Shown: piece after piece, positions 13,701 through 22,800 of the stretch | Numbering within the stretch: position 1 is the stretch's first letter | Layout of the letters: every line of letters begins with the position of its first letter | From: Maribacter sp044594925 | Lineage (GTDB): Bacteria; Bacteroidota; Bacteroidia; Flavobacteriales; Flavobacteriaceae | Assembly: GCF_044594925.1 (NCBI RefSeq) | Contig: NZ_CP138991.1 | Span: forward strand, 248,001 to 312,000 | Length of the DNA stretch: 64,000 nt | Reading direction: 5' to 3' | The notes under the pieces: generated by a model | Database searches by the model: none | What the model saw: only the letters and a program-made list of their open reading frames with translations | Told to the model about the DNA's origin: nothing | Translations under genes and position numbers: made by a program

Positions 13701-16605
13701 CAGGTTCATTAGAGGATAAGCGTAATGTTTGAAAAAGAGCATTTGCATCACAAGAAAAAGGAGCATCATTATCTAAAATTCGTAGTGCAGATCTCTCCGT
13801 ATTGATACTAACTCTGGAAGGTGCTACGCCATATTTAGTTGCTTCAGCAGAATTTCTAGATTTTACAGCACTAAATTCTTCTGTTTCTTCAATTATGGTA
13901 TCGTCAATAGTCGGGATCGGAATAAATATTTCGGTACCCGGAACTGAATTCGCAGGAAACGTTCCGGTTGTATTCACTACGGTGTAATCAACCGCTTCTG
14001 TTGCAGGGTTCGCCGAAGTTGGTCGTTCTTCTACCGTAAAATCCATAGTATAGGAATCTTCTATACCCACATATTGTTGGCCTCCAGAATTTGTGCCTGA
14101 GGAAAGAAATAGTCGATATTGTATGGTGTCACCTTCATCAACACTAAAATTACCACCAACGATATAGGCAATATCAGTATCCGTAATGGTACCTGTACCA
14201 TCGGCGTCCGTAATGTTTGCCGTTCCTGAAGGGTCGCTAATACTAAGCGTGAAATCTTGATTGGTGGCCTCGACCCAATCATCATCTACTGCGGTAACAT
14301 TAAAGTCCACTGAATTAGAACCCGCAGGAAGTACCACGGTAGTTGGCCCACTGTAATCTGCATTGGTAGTGGTATTATTACTATAATTTAGATTAAAAGT
14401 GACATCTGTAGCATAGACATGGGTGGTGCTAATGGTAAAAACCATATCATCACCTTCATCGGCCGATGCATCGTTTATGGTAACACTTGGTTGAATGCTA
14501 AATTGTAACATGTCATTATTACCGAAACCGCAATCTTCCAAAGTACCTGAACTCAATGTACTTACGGTAGTTGGGTTAATATTACCATCATAAGTAGCCA
14601 ATGCCTGTATACCTGTATTGGGCGAACAGTTAATACACGGACTAACGACAAGGACATCAAAATCTATTTCGTAGGCAGGGTCATTTACGTCTGAGATTCC
14701 ATCAGGAATTTGTATGGTCAACTTACGTGTAGGCGCATCATAGGAAGAAGTTGTTCCGGCGGGGAAATCCGTTAACGAGCTAAAATCCAACTGATCAGGG
14801 AAAATCAGAGTCACCTCTAAATTTTCAATATCATCGTTACCAAAATTATCAAAATTCAGTGTCAATGGAATTGTTGTGCCCGGAGGTACATTGGTAGTAT
14901 TGCTTGCCGTTTCTAATTGAAAAGAACCTAAGTTGGGCTCAAAAACTTCTATACTCAGACCTAGCAAGTAGATACCATACGATTCTTGGTTCGAAGTGAT
15001 ACGAAAAGTAGCCGAGGTTTGATCATTGTCAATTAATGACCTGCTATTATTCGGTAGTTCAAAAATAGAGGCATCAAAACCAAGGGTGTTGGTACTATTG
15101 GGTGTTCGGTCGGTAAATTGTGCGCCATCCCTTGTAATTTTACTGTTAAAGAAGTTATTACTAGGTCTTTCCGAGGTAGATATGTTTACCCAATTGTTAC
15201 TGGTATCCAAAATCTGAAGTTCATCTCCTGTTATGTCTCTATCACCTTCTAGCGCTCCAATCATAACATCTGCATTCACAGGGCCCGTAGGTACGGTTTG
15301 AAAACCATCAAAATCAATATCTAAAATATTGTCTGAAGCTGTAACGTGGGCATAGCCATCAAACAGCGTTACATTTCTAGGGTCTAAATCAAAACTTTCA
15401 TAAATAAATACTATTTGCCAACCTCCAGATGAACCAATGGTCGCAGGGTTTGCTGTATTATATGAATAAACCTGACCTTCTGTTCCTTTTACATTGGCAA
15501 TTTGGTAGGTGCCATATGGATTTGTCAATGCATTGACCTCAGATGTGATATCCTTAACCATTACCACAGCACCGTTTTCAAAACTATCTTCCCTACCATT
15601 ATAAATGATTTCATCTGCGGTAAGTGTTTGATAGCTTGACGAACCAGGAAGCATTAGATTCACATCTTCAATGTTCCAAACGGGTTCGGACCCTCCGGAA
15701 GGTCCTGTCACGTTTCCATTAACATCTGTTCCATATTCTTTATCGGAAGCTGCCCAATACAGGAAGACTTTATTATAGCGAAGACAACTTAAACTTGGTT
15801 CGGGATTGTTAAAAATTGCGTTACTTGAATTAAAGGTATTAGAATCTGAGTCTACATCGACGAACACCGTAGTGACCCCATTATTATTATCGTTGCCGTT
15901 AAAGGGTGTAACAGGGTCTGTACCAATGGTAGTATTGGCAATAAAGGTGTAATCCCCATTTATATTTTGAGAGAAACGAGGAGCAAAAGGTCTTTTTACC
16001 TCTGCATCACCGGAATTATTAGAAATATCAGTAGAGATACGAACATAATTTATGTATATGAATTCCGTATTGGTCCAATCTCCAGAAGTTGTTGGTCGTA
16101 CAAAGCGAATACCAGAATTACTATGCAAAAATAAATTTCCACTTACTGATATACTGCTAGTTGCGGAAGTTAATGAATTATCTATTGTTCGTATTGTATT
16201 CCATGAGCCATCCGACCGCCTTATCTGGAAGAGTAAAGTTTCGTCACCTCTACTGGCAGAGTTGTAGTTGATGGTAAAAGTAGCTGAGCTGGCAGCGCTT
16301 AAATCTAGATTTCTGAAAATTTCATCTGTTGTGCCTAGCGCATTAAAAGTTAGTGCTCCGTTTGCAACAAAAATATTACCTCCGCTTGCGCCACTACCAT
16401 TGGCGTCGGTTTCGTTCCAATTATTGGAAAAGGCATTGGTTCCATCATTATTAGCGTAGCTTGTGGTTTCGAATTCGTCTGTAAAAGTAGACTGAGCTGC
16501 TAATTGGTTTCCGCTAGCTACAACTAAGAAGAACAGCATAACTTTTAAAACCCGGGACAACATCGATTTGTTATTAACGACCACACTAGGAAGTAAATTC
16601 TTCAT
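1..16605 (-). CDS. Giant Calx-beta repeat surface protein, 3' end outside window (at least 5535 residues)
   Basis: One open frame runs on the minus strand from an ATG at 16605 to the left edge; frame was checked at about 14280, 10260, 8460 and 3 with no break. Residues 1-38 are a signal peptide with a hydrophobic core ending LAAQ. An in-frame ATG at 16656 would add 17 residues but lengthens the n-region, so 16605 is preferred. Rough order: unassigned N-terminal modules (40-550), a DUF11-like domain, two or three Calx-beta-like domains (705-950), a beta-propeller-like segment resembling DUF6923 (955-1190), a second DUF11-like domain, TSP3-type aspartate-rich calcium repeats between Ig-like domains (about 1340-2130), divergent Calx-beta domains, fourteen 134-residue repeats (about 2725-4600), then 122-residue repeats to the edge. 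Inferred role: calcium-stiffened adhesin or gliding-associated surface fibre, probably exported by the type IX system. The sorting domain that would prove this lies outside the window. Confidence 0.9.
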   Translation of the reverse strand, partial: MKNLLPSVVVNNKSMLSRVLKVMLFFLVVASGNQLAAQSTFTDEFETTSYANNDGTNAFSNNWNETDANGSGASGGNIFVANGALTFNALGTTDEIFRNLDLSAASSATFTINYNSASRGDETLLFQIRRSDGSWNTIRTIDNSLTSATSSISVSGNLFLHSNSGIRFVRPTTSGDWTNTEFIYINYVRISTDISNNSGDAEVKRPFAPRFSQNINGDYTFIANTTIGTDPVTPFNGNDNNNGVTTVFVDVDSDSNTFNSSNAIFNNPEPSLSCLRYNKVFLYWAASDKEYGTDVNGNVTGPSGGSEPVWNIEDVNLMLPGSSSYQTLTADEIIYNGREDSFENGAVVMVKDITSEVNALTNPYGTYQIANVKGTEGQVYSYNTANPATIGSSGGWQIVFIYESFDLDPRNVTLFDGYAHVTASDNILDIDFDGFQTVPTGPVNADVMIGALEGDRDITGDELQILDTSNNWVNISTSERPSNNFFNSKITRDGAQFTDRTPNSTNTLGFDASIFELPNNSRSLIDNDQTSATFRITSNQESYGIYLLGLSIEVFEPNLGSFQLETASNTTNVPPGTTIPLTLNFDNFGNDDIENLEVTLIFPDQLDFSSLTDFPAGTTSSYDAPTRKLTIQIPDGISDVNDPAYEIDFDVLVVSPCINCSPNTGIQALATYDGNINPTTVSTLSSGTLEDCGFGNNDMLQFSIQPSVTINDASADEGDDMVFTISTTHVYATDVTFNLNYSNNTTTNADYSGPTTVVLPAGSNSVDFNVTAVDDDWVEATNQDFTLSISDPSGTANITDADGTGTITDTDIAYIVGGNFSVDEGDTIQYRLFLSSGTNSGGQQYVGIEDSYTMDFTVEERPTSANPATEAVDYTVVNTTGTFPANSVPGTEIFIPIPTIDDTIIEETEEFSAVKSRNSAEATKYGVAPSRVSINTERSALRILDNDAPFSCDANALFQTLRLSSNEPGVGVTGDFILYRIDPSSANFIFVANLTDNGLPSQINAIGFNPTDGFIYGLRHFEAPYELYRINSLGQVQNLGVIAGLTGSNSAGTFDASGNYYVAGNSENFYNIDISTLTATLISNIGLTTSDIAINPENGMIYGWSNNAKQLVRIDPSTGITTPIGSPNTQYGFFGAVYFNTQGDLIAYGDDITISTSDQETLVKIDVDTGVVTPLGTGPNTNTNDGCSCAFGVEITKTAVDTICPGESLTYTFTIFNRSGALLNDLDFEDTLPSGLLFSSDAYDIATGVSISGTANGLNQANLVLNNVPVGTASFKIDVAIPQPYSGGNPISNTANLSNLSSSLAILEDAITSDDPDTSAINDPTETTVRTEICNNGIDDDCDGLIDCEDPDCYLAANSGDTDNDSDGIGDSCDLDDDNDGILDTDECNAGLIGNSLSFNAEDNYTGTPPGPGSPVSYDTGVDGSSRWKAGNLTATELNFTGWDRPGNTSVDWTEGQYVAYSNDDSNTDTPAMIVPSPVGGGFGIFSTDGETISQNIPVEIGKQYTIEIWMGIMPTYYENNKDTDGTPGIDPDAGTVSNYGGRIRIGTIAGGDVDSGFTTLGDQIDPAGNPSTTVPYYEYDVLTDFPTTYTLADFPSSLPAFEPSGVYSSYPTIDPHWFKHTIQFVANATTATIQFQSLNGWDVFVIDEFRLVDGDVVGCDTDGDGLIDSFDLDSDNDGCFDTVEAGHTDGNNDGILGNAPVSVNSQGQVTGQGGYTGVNGNEIIATQASVVSPPIDQSANEGSAAQFIIGVDAVNTTSFSSGTPNYGSGADSSAQLQYQWQENGVDLTNVGVYSGVNTSTLNISNVTGLDGNTYSVIVTHLDNNCISETRSAVLSTINPCDPIASGYPDSDGDGISDVCDDDDDNDGILDSNECISTDSGLTGPLPFTSNISSSDPSNRNVSHTLNSITFSGTTYNDFVLPSDFNENFTIQNESRVQYVENGSVQYTVQSNPNFNNDVLTGFQSRNLNSYLNLQSPENYADGDFYELTYNTPLYSTNGGFVAITERGGNNPQTVQALDFNGNPIGTAINISSGDYTDLGHQVNPDNNQTVFMALYPIDDLAPVGSAIYGLRISFGPTATNDGPDAKVFFFGDLTSFGCDTDDDGLPNTIDTDSDGDGCFDTVEAGHTDGDNDGILGNSPVSVDGNGLVTGQGGYTGTTTNVTTASNPVTINTQPSFQSTTIGGNATFTTSASGGATLSYQWQESTDNRTTWADISNGGIYSGATTTSLSLNGVTAAQHNFAYRVVITSSDNDCETTVSNAADLFVLHNISISDASVTEGSDLVFTITLSHPLSSDYNDFEIGYTNISTSNDDYNRSSTLITIPANTTSITYTVSTNDDSFIEATETFELDLRFDGFPLNSLDLIGIGEIIDNDGGAGNGLSFDNTNVIVDEDAGTATFTVRLTGNVPGGFTVNYATSDDTALAVSDYSDTNGTLTFLGNDNESFDIVVPITDDNIHELTQSFNLNLSGLSTTLITINDPTATGTINDDDDASVFAKFVAVIESDLVYNLEVELNAPVEHAFTVDFETFGDENGTLAGTATAGVDYAANVSTTFSFPANSAAGTILTIPITVINDDIIEADETIIQILDNISDTTIGILSPNRTFTIQDEDSDPSNGISVADFSVDESIGTANFVVSSNVAVSEAYTVNYTISNGSAVRDQDFTVPSMTGTLNFLGTLNESVNVPITITDDTLIEGNEELSIIINSISNASVSIVDGDAIGEILDNDNAVPGDGIAFDDTSISVLEGDTAADNTQLSFVVTYTGTIPAGETVSVDYQTVLLAAGATSADAADFTAATGTVSFDAATSTQTIVIDITEDLDIEADEAFEVLLDNITTVNGFVTGFADNGTTNTATGTILNDDNAAPGDGIAFDDTSISVLEGDTAADNTQLSFVVTYTGTIPAGETVSVDYQTVLLAAGANSADAADFTAATGTVSFDAATSTQTIVIDITEDLDIEADEAFEVLLDNITTVNGFVTGFADNGTTNTATGTILNDDNAAPGDGIAFDDTSISVLEGDTAADNTQLSFVVTYTGTIPAGETVSVDYQTVLLAAGATSADAADFTAATGTVSFDAATSTQTIVIDITEDLDIEADEAFEVLLDNITTVNGFVTGFADNGTTNTATGTILNDDNAAPGDGIAFDDTSISVLEGDTAADNTQLSFVVTYTGTIPAGETVSVDYQTVLLAAGATSADAADFTAATGTVSFDAATSTQTIVIDITEDLDIEADEAFEVLLDNITTVNGFVTGFADNGTTNTATGTILNDDNAAPGDGIAFDDTSISVLEGDTAADNTQLSFVVTYTGTIPAGETVSVDYQTVLLAAGANSADAADFTAATGTVSFDAATSTQTIVIDITEDLDIEADEAFEVLLDNITTVNGFVTGFADNGTTNTATGTILNDDNAAPGDGIAFDDTSISVLEGDTAADNTQLSFVVTYTGTIPAGETVSVDYQTVLLAAGATSADAADFTAATGTITFTDATATQTIVIDITEDLDIEADEAFEVLLDNITTVNGFVTGFADNGTTNTATGTILNDDNAAPGDGIAFDDTSISVLEGDTAADNTQLSFVVTYTGTIPAGETVSVDYQTVLLAAGATSADAADFTAATGTVSFDVATSTQTIVIDITEDLDIEADEAFEVLLDNITTVNGFVTGFADNGTTNTATGTILNDDNAAPGDGIAFDDTSISVLEGDTAADNTQLSFVVTYTGTIPAGETVSVDYQTVLLAAGATSADAADFTAATGTVSFDAATSTQTIVIDITEDLDIEADEAFEVLLDNITTVNGFVTGFADNGTTNTATGTILNDDNAAPGDGIAFDDTSISVLEGDTAADNTQLSFVVTYTGTIPAGETVSVDYQTVLLAAGATSADAADFTAATGTVSFDAATSTQTIVIDITEDLDIEADEAFEVLLDNITTVNGFVTGFADNGTTNTATGTILNDDNAAPGDGIAFDDTSISVLEGDTAADNTQLSFVVTYTGTIPAGETVSVDYQTVLLAAGATSADAADFTAATGTVSFDAATSTQTIVIDITEDLDIEADEAFEVLLDNITTVNGFVTGFADNGTTNTATGTILNDDNAAPGDGIAFDDTSISVLEGDTAADNTQLSFVVTYTGTIPAGETVSVDYQTVLLAAGATSADAADFTAATGTITFTDATATQTIVIDITEDLDIEADEAFEVLLNNITTVNGFVTGFADNGTTNTATGTILNDDNAAPGDGIAFDDTSISVLEGDTAADNTQLSFVVTYTGTIPAGETVSVDYETVLLAAGATSADAADFTAATGTVSFDAATSTQTIVIDITEDLDIEADEAFEVLLDNITTVNGFVTGFADNGTTNTATGTILNDDNAAPGDGIAFDDTSISVLEGDTAADNTQLSFVVTYTGTIPAGETVSVDYQTVLLAAGANSADAADFTAATGTVSFDAATSTQTIVIDITEDLDIEADEAFEVLLDNITTVNGFVTGFADNGTTNTATGTILNDDNAAPGDGIAFDDTSISVLEGDTAADNTQLSFVVTYTGTIPAGETVSVDYQTVLLAAGATSADAADFTAATGTVSFDAATSTQTIVIDITEDLDIEADEAFEVLLDNITTVNGFVTGFADNGTTNTATGTILNDDSNGPTEGIAVSDFNVNEDVGTVDFVVSYTGNTVQNGFNVNFNVIDGSAIDPDDYSVANTDTFVTFPDGTVSGATQLVTINIVDDNIIEAAETLDISLSFNAVPPAGLNMLDGAGTGTITDNDNVPGVTGLGFDDDSIIVNEGDGTATVFVELSGNVQGGFTVDFITNDNTANEGLDYDSNNGTLTFVGIDGERVPITVNITDDILLESTEQLFVNLSNISTSLIDFLDAQATIDIIDNDAAGPGDGISVSDFTVDENVGTADFVVTYTGPTVADAFTVDFAVADGSAIDPEDYTVVTAGTNVSFSANTVSGTTQVVTINIVDDAILEGTEDLSITLSNISSPLVAMVDANGTGTIIDNNGNGPTEGIAVSDFTVNEDVGTVDFIVSYTGNTAQNGFNVNFNVTDGSAIDPDDYTVANTDTFVTFPDGTASGDTQLVTINIVDDMIIETLETLDINLAFDAVPPVGINMLDDAGIGTITDNDGNGPTEGIAVSDFTVNEDAGTAEFVISYTGNTVPGAFNVNFNVTDNTAINPDDYTVANTDTFVTFPDGTVSGDTQLVTINIVDDMIIEGVETLDITLAFDAVPPVGINMLDDAGIGTITDNNGNGPTEGIAVSDFTVNEDVGTVDFIVSYTGNTVQNGFNVNFNVTDGSAIDPDDYTVANTDAFVTFPDGTVSGATQLVTINIVDDMIIETLETLDINLAFDAVPPVGINMLDDAGIGTITDNDGNGPTEGIAVSDFTVNEDVGTVDFIVSYTGNTVQNGFNVNFNVTDGSAIDPDDYSVANTDTFVTFPDGTVSGATQVVTINIVDDMIIETLETLDINLAFDAVPPVGINMLDDAGIGTITDNDGNGPTEGIAVSDFTVNEDVGTVDFIVSYTGNTVQNGFNVNFNVTDGSAIDPDDYTVANTDTFVTFPDGTVSGATQVVTINIVDDV
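2803..8430 (-). repeat. 402-bp tandem repeat array, 14 units (134-residue Calx-beta units)
   Basis: The junction gag/aag-tatggtacccgtagcgg recurs every 402 bp from about 2803 to about 8031, giving 14 units (14 x 402 = 5628 bp). Each unit encodes one Calx-beta-like domain with landmarks GDGIAFDDTSISVLEGD, GETVSVDYQT, ATGTVSF and DEAFEVLLDNITT. Units differ at only a few sites, most of them silent. The high-coordinate (N-terminal) edge diverges at about 8425 into a unique Calx-beta domain. Confidence 0.95.
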
Positions 16606-16832
16606 GTTTGGTTGGTTGGTACTTGAATACATGTGCATACTAATTTTTCGTAACATGTTTCTAGTTGGGGTAGACTAAAAACAATTAGCTACAAAAAAAA
16701 GATATAAGTCTATTCTATTAAATTAAAAGTTGTGAAAGCCTTGATTCTTGTTGTGTTACTAGATGAACGGTAATGTTTGTAGGAATTGTAGGAAAGTAAA
16801 AAAGATGCTATAAATACTATTACTTAACAGAA

Positions 16833-16855
16833 AAAGCCGGTCATGGACCGGCTTT
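16833..16855 (-). terminator. Intrinsic terminator after the 2868-residue surface protein gene
   Basis: A perfect 10-bp stem (aaagccggtc / gaccggcttt) around a 3-base loop lies 22 bp past the stop codon at 16877. On the minus strand it is followed by a run of T. It separates the two giant genes, so the left one probably has its own promoter in 16657-16832. Confidence 0.85.
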
Positions 16856-16876
16856 AAAAATAATATATTTTTGGTT

Positions 16877-19800
16877 TTATTTAGAACCTAAATAGATGAA
16901 TCCGTTAAAAGGTTCTAGTTTTTCTCCGGTTTCAGTATCCGTAGCATTAATGATATAATAGTACGTTCCTGCTGGCAGAATTCCTGAGCTACCAAAAGAA
17001 CCATCAGGTGCTTCTCCACCCCATGTATTTTGGTAGTCCATAACTTCCGCTACTTTATTACCCCATCTATTGAACAAGACCACATCAAAAGTAAACTGAC
17101 AGAACTCTACTCCTCTTATTTCAAATGTGTCATTTACACCATCTCCGTTAGGAGTTATTGTCTTAGAGATTTCAATTTCATCACGCCCACATGGTACACA
17201 ATCCGTATTTACTAAAATCGTAAAATCGACATAATATTTACATTCGCCACCAAGAGCGGTATAAGCGATTTTATACTCACCTGGCTCGTGGTCAAGTGGG
17301 TCGAACATACTACCATTGGTAGTGACATCTCCTTCTAGGACCATAAATTCGCCATTCGCATCAAACCCTTCCGGTAGATAGTTTAACAAGTCAATTAGTT
17401 CTTCTTCTACGCAAATATCAATAGTGACTTCTGCCAGCTGTGGTTGTAATACAAATATAATTTGTTCAAAAGAAGCTGTATTGTCACATGAATCAGTTAC
17501 ATTCCAAGTGCGTATGATCATGAAGTCATCAGACTCACTGGATATTTGAACTTCTTCTGTGAAAACAATATCGTAGTTACCACATCCACCTGTAAATGTA
17601 AGTTCTGGAACCTCCGGTAATTCATCTCCACAAAGAATAGTGATCTCTTCTTCGTATGGTCCAGCCACTATGGGACCGGTTGGAGGTATTGTGACAACCT
17701 GGGTGTGGGTTACTTCGTTTCCTGCACAATCACTCGCTGTCCACGTACGTGTTACCGTATAACCTTCGGCGCAGTTTGCATCGTTAGTTATAACTTCCTC
17801 AAAAGTAACTTCGATATTTTGTTCGCAACTATCAAGTGCAGTCAGTATTGCTGCTTCGGGCACTTCGTTGCAAGCTACTGTCATATCCTGCGGTAGTGCT
17901 TCAACAAAAACAGGAGCTACCGTATCTTCAATGGTGACAACTTGTACATGTTCGCGTACATTGCCTACACAGTCCGTAATTGTCCACGTTCTTGTTATCG
18001 TGTATTCCGTTGCACATTCATCATCTTGACCTTCTATTCCTTCTTCCAATACTACTGTGATATCACAGGCTGTTGTAGATGTGATTTCTTCTGCTGCTGG
18101 AATTGTATCACAAGCTTCAATCGTAATGTCTTCTGGCCATCCTTCGTTACCATCGTTATCGATAATGTTCACAATAGCAGTGTCATTGGCTATAATTGAA
18201 ACAAGGGCAGTGGTGATATTGCTCAAGATAACATTAAAGTTTTCCATGCTCTCTATGATAATATCATCGATAATAGGGATTACAATAACCTGAGTATTCG
18301 GGTTAGTACCACCAAATGTCAAGGTCTGTGAACCTGAAGCAATACCTGTATAGTCAAAAACATCCATAGCCAATATATCCTCCGTATGGTATTCAATAGT
18401 GAATTCATCTTGAACGTTAGCATTAAGTACAACATTTAATGAAACCGTTCCGGCCGCTTCATCAATATCCACGGAAGTCACATCAAACTGTATCCCTAGA
18501 GAAGGGTCGTTGTCATCATCAAGTATGGATCCGTTTGCCTGTGGTGTATTTATGGTTACCAAAGGATTGGTAGTTCCTGTAAGGTTCACCGTATAGCTTT
18601 CGGTAGGCTCTATGATGTTGTCATCCAATATGGTAACGACGATTGTTTGAACCTCTCCGTCAGCACCTGTAAAAGAGATGTTCCCGGTCTGTGCTTCAAA
18701 GTCCATATCCGTGGCGGTACCGAAATCGGTCTCGAAAGATACGTCAAAAGCATCCTGGAAGTTACCGGTAAGTACTACATCAAAAGTAGCAGTAACACCA
18801 ACACCTTCAATTACTTCTATATTTGTATTGTTAAAACTAATACCGTCCGTGGCCATTAGGTCATCATCAAGAATAGAACCATTCGCTTGAGGTGTATTAA
18901 TGGTAACCAAAGGATTTGTAGCTCCGGTAAGGTTCACTGTATAACTTTCGGTAGGTTCTATGATGTTGTCATCCAAAATGGTAACGACAATCGTTTGAAC
19001 CTCTCCATCAGTACCTGTGAATGAAATCACATCTGACTGGGCAACAAAATCCGTATCCGTTGCGGACCCAAAAACAGTCTCGAAAGACACGTCAAAAGCC
19101 TCCTGGAAGTTTCCGGTAAGTACTACATCAAAAATAGCGGTAACACCAACACCTTCAATCACTTCTACATTAGTATTTTCAAACGATAAACCGGTATTGG
19201 CTATTAAATCGTTATCAATAATATCAACGGTAGCCTGCGCATCTATGATATCTATAACAGTAGTTGATAGATTAGAAAGATCTATAAAAAATTGCTCCAT
19301 TGTCTCTATGAAGGTATCATCTGTAATGGAAACTATTATATCCTGCTTTTCTCCATCATTACCTGCAAAGGTTAAGGTGCCTAGATTAGCTGTATAATCT
19401 TGCCCTGCAATTGCCGTGTTATCATTTGTAGTGAAGTCGATAGTAAAACCTCCTTGCACATTTCCTGATAACTCAACGGAAATAGTTGCGGTACCATCGG
19501 CTTCATTTACAACGATGCTATCATCATCAAATCCTACACCTGTTGTACCAGGTATGTTGTCATCATCATTAATAATCCCGTTAGCGGTATTTGAGGTGTT
19601 TCCATCTATAAATCCAATTCCAATATTTGACTGGATATTCGATAGTACAACCGTGAAAGCTTCTTGCGGTTCAATTATAGTATCGTCTAGAATAGGAACA
19701 TCAATGTCGAAAGATTTTGTGCTAGTCGTAAATGTAATTGTCCCAGATTGCGCTGTTATATCTGCTCCGTCCAGGGCAGTTCCATTGTTAGTAATATAGT

Positions 19801-22800
19801 CCACAGTTACATTCTCTTCGATATTACCTGTCAAGGTTACTGTGAATCGTGCAAAGGAGTCAATACCTTCGGTGACTATAATATTGTTATTTGTGAAAGA
19901 AATGCCGGTTCCTGACACGGCATCATTATCAATAATGCTACCTCTGGCCTGTGCTGTATTAATTGCAATTAAGCTTGAGCTTGCATTACTTAAATTGATG
20001 TTGAAATCTTCAGTGGTCTCAATTACCGTATCATCAATAATAGGTACTGTAATTGGTAAAACCTGGCCATCGACGCCGCTAAAAGTTAGGATGTCGGAAA
20101 CACCGGTATAATCTTGTGTGTTGGTCGCAGTACCATCGTTACTATTAAAGGTAACAGTAAATGGCGTTGGAAAATTACCAACGAACCTCACGTTGAATGT
20201 CGCAGTACCATCTCCTTCGTTTACTGTAACTTCAGTATTTTCAAAGAAAATACCTGTACCTGCACCACCATCGTTATCGTTGATGGTACCGACGCCGTTG
20301 GCATCGACGATATTGATAAGTCCAGTTGAAAGTCCAGAAAGTGTAATGTTAAGATTTTCGGTACCCTCGATAAGGGCATCGTCCAAAATAGTAACGGTCA
20401 CGGTCCGTACCTCATTGTTGTTTCCTATGAAGTTGAGCGTACCCGAGGCACTGGCAACAGTATAGTCATCTAGACTGATGGCGGAGCCATCGGCTACGGT
20501 AAAGTCGACGGCGAAGCCGCCCTGTACGTCTGCGTTCAACGATACGTCAAAAGTGGCCGTACCCGCATCTTCGTTTACGGTAAAGTCCGAAACGGAAACC
20601 CCGATACCTGCACCACCATCGTTATCTGTAATGGTACCAAGACCGTTGGCATCGACGATATTGATAAGAGTGGAAGTAAGATTCGAAAGCGTAATGTTAA
20701 GGTCTTCGGACCCCTCGATAAGGGCATCGTCCAAAATAGTAACGGTCACGGTCTGCACCTCGCCATTGTTCCCAATGAAGTTAAGTGTACCGGAAGCATT
20801 TGTTACGGTATAGTCATCGGGACTGATGGCCGAACCATCGGCTACGGTAAAGTCCACGGCGAAGCCACCCTGCACGTCCGCGTTCAATGATACGTCAAAA
20901 GTAGCGGTACCTGCATCTTCGTTTACGGTAAAGTCCGAAACGGAAACCCCGATACCCGCACCACCATCGTTATCGGTAATGGTACCAAGACCGTTGGCGT
21001 CCACGATATTGATAAGTGTCGACGTAAGTCCAGAAAGCGTAATGTTAAGGTCTTCGGTACCCTCGATAAGGGCATCGTCAACGATGTTGACGGTCACGGT
21101 CTGCACCTCGCCATTGTTCCCAATGAAGTTAAGTGTACCGGAAGCATTTGATACGGTATAGTCATCTGGACTGATGGCCGAACCATCGGCTACGGTAAAG
21201 TCGACGGCGAAGCCGCCCTGTACGTCTGCGTTCAATGATACGTCAAAAGTAGCGGTACCTGCATCTTCGTTTACGGTAAAGTCCGAAACGGAAACCCCGA
21301 TACCTGCACCACCATCGTTATCGTTGATGGTACCGACGCCGTTGGCATCGACGATATTGATAAGAGTGGAAGTAAGATTCGAAAGCGTAATGTTAAGGTC
21401 TTCGGACCCCTCGATAAGGGCATCGTCCAAAATAGTAACGGTCACGGTCCGTACCTCATTGTTGTTTCCTATGAAGTTAAGTGTACCGGAAGCATTGGTT
21501 ACGGTATAGTCATCGGGACTGATGGCCGAACCATCGGCTACGGTAAAGTCGACGGCGAAGCCGCCCTGTACGTCTGCGTTCAACGATACGTCAAAAGTGG
21601 CCGTACCCGCATCTTCGTTTACGGTAAAGTCCGAAACGGAAACCCCGATACCTGCACCACCATCGTTATCGGTAATGGTACCAAGACCGTTGGCATCGAC
21701 GATATTGATAAGAGTGGAAGTAAGATTCGAAAGCGTAATGTTAAGGTCTTCGGACCCCTCGATAAGGGCATCGTCCAAAATAGTAACGGTCACGGTCTGC
21801 ACCTCGCCATTGTTCCCAATGAAGTTAAGTGTACCGGAAGCATTTGTTACGGTATAGTCATCGGGACTGATGGCCGAACCATCGGCTACGGTAAAGTCCA
21901 CGGCGAAGCCACCCTGCACGTCCGCGTTCAATGATACGTCAAAAGTAGCGGTACCTGCATCTTCGTTTACGGTAAAGTCCGAAACGGAAACCCCGATACC
22001 TGCACCACCATCGTTATCGTTGATGGTACCGACGCCGTTGGCATCGACGATATTGATAAGAGTGGAAGTAAGATTCGAAAGCGTAATGTTAAGGTCTTCG
22101 GACCCCTCGATAAGGGCATCGTCCAAAATAGTAACGGTCACGGTCTGCACCTCGCCATTGTTCCCAATGAAGTTAAGTGTACCGGAAGCATTGGTTACGG
22201 TATAGTCATCGGGACTGATGGCCGAACCATCGGCTACGGTAAAGTCGACGGCGAAGCCGCCCTGTACATCAGCGTTCAACGATACGTCAAAAGTAGCGGT
22301 ACCCGCATCTTCGTTTACGGTAAAGTCCGAAACGGAAACCCCGATACCTGCACCACCATCGTTATCGTTGATGGTACCGACGCCGTTGGCATCGACGATA
22401 TTGATAAGAGTGGAAGTAAGATTCGAAAGCGCAATGTTAAGGTCTTCGGTACCCTCGATAAGGGCATCGTCCAAAATAGTAACGGTCACGGTCTGCACTT
22501 CGCCATTGTTCCCAATGAAGTTGAGTGTGCCGGAAGCATTGGTTACGGTATAGTCATCGGGACTGATGGCCGAACCATCGGCTACGGTAAAGTCGACGGT
22601 GAAGCCACCCTGTACGTCCGCGTTCAACGATACGTCAAAAGTGGCCGTACCCGCATCTTCGTTTACGGTAAAGTCCGAAACGGAAACCCCGATACCCGCA
22701 CCACCATCGTTATCGTTGATGGTACCGACGCCGTTGGCATCGACGATATTGATAAGTCCTGTTGAAAGTCCAGAAAGCGTGATGTTAAGGTCTTCGGACC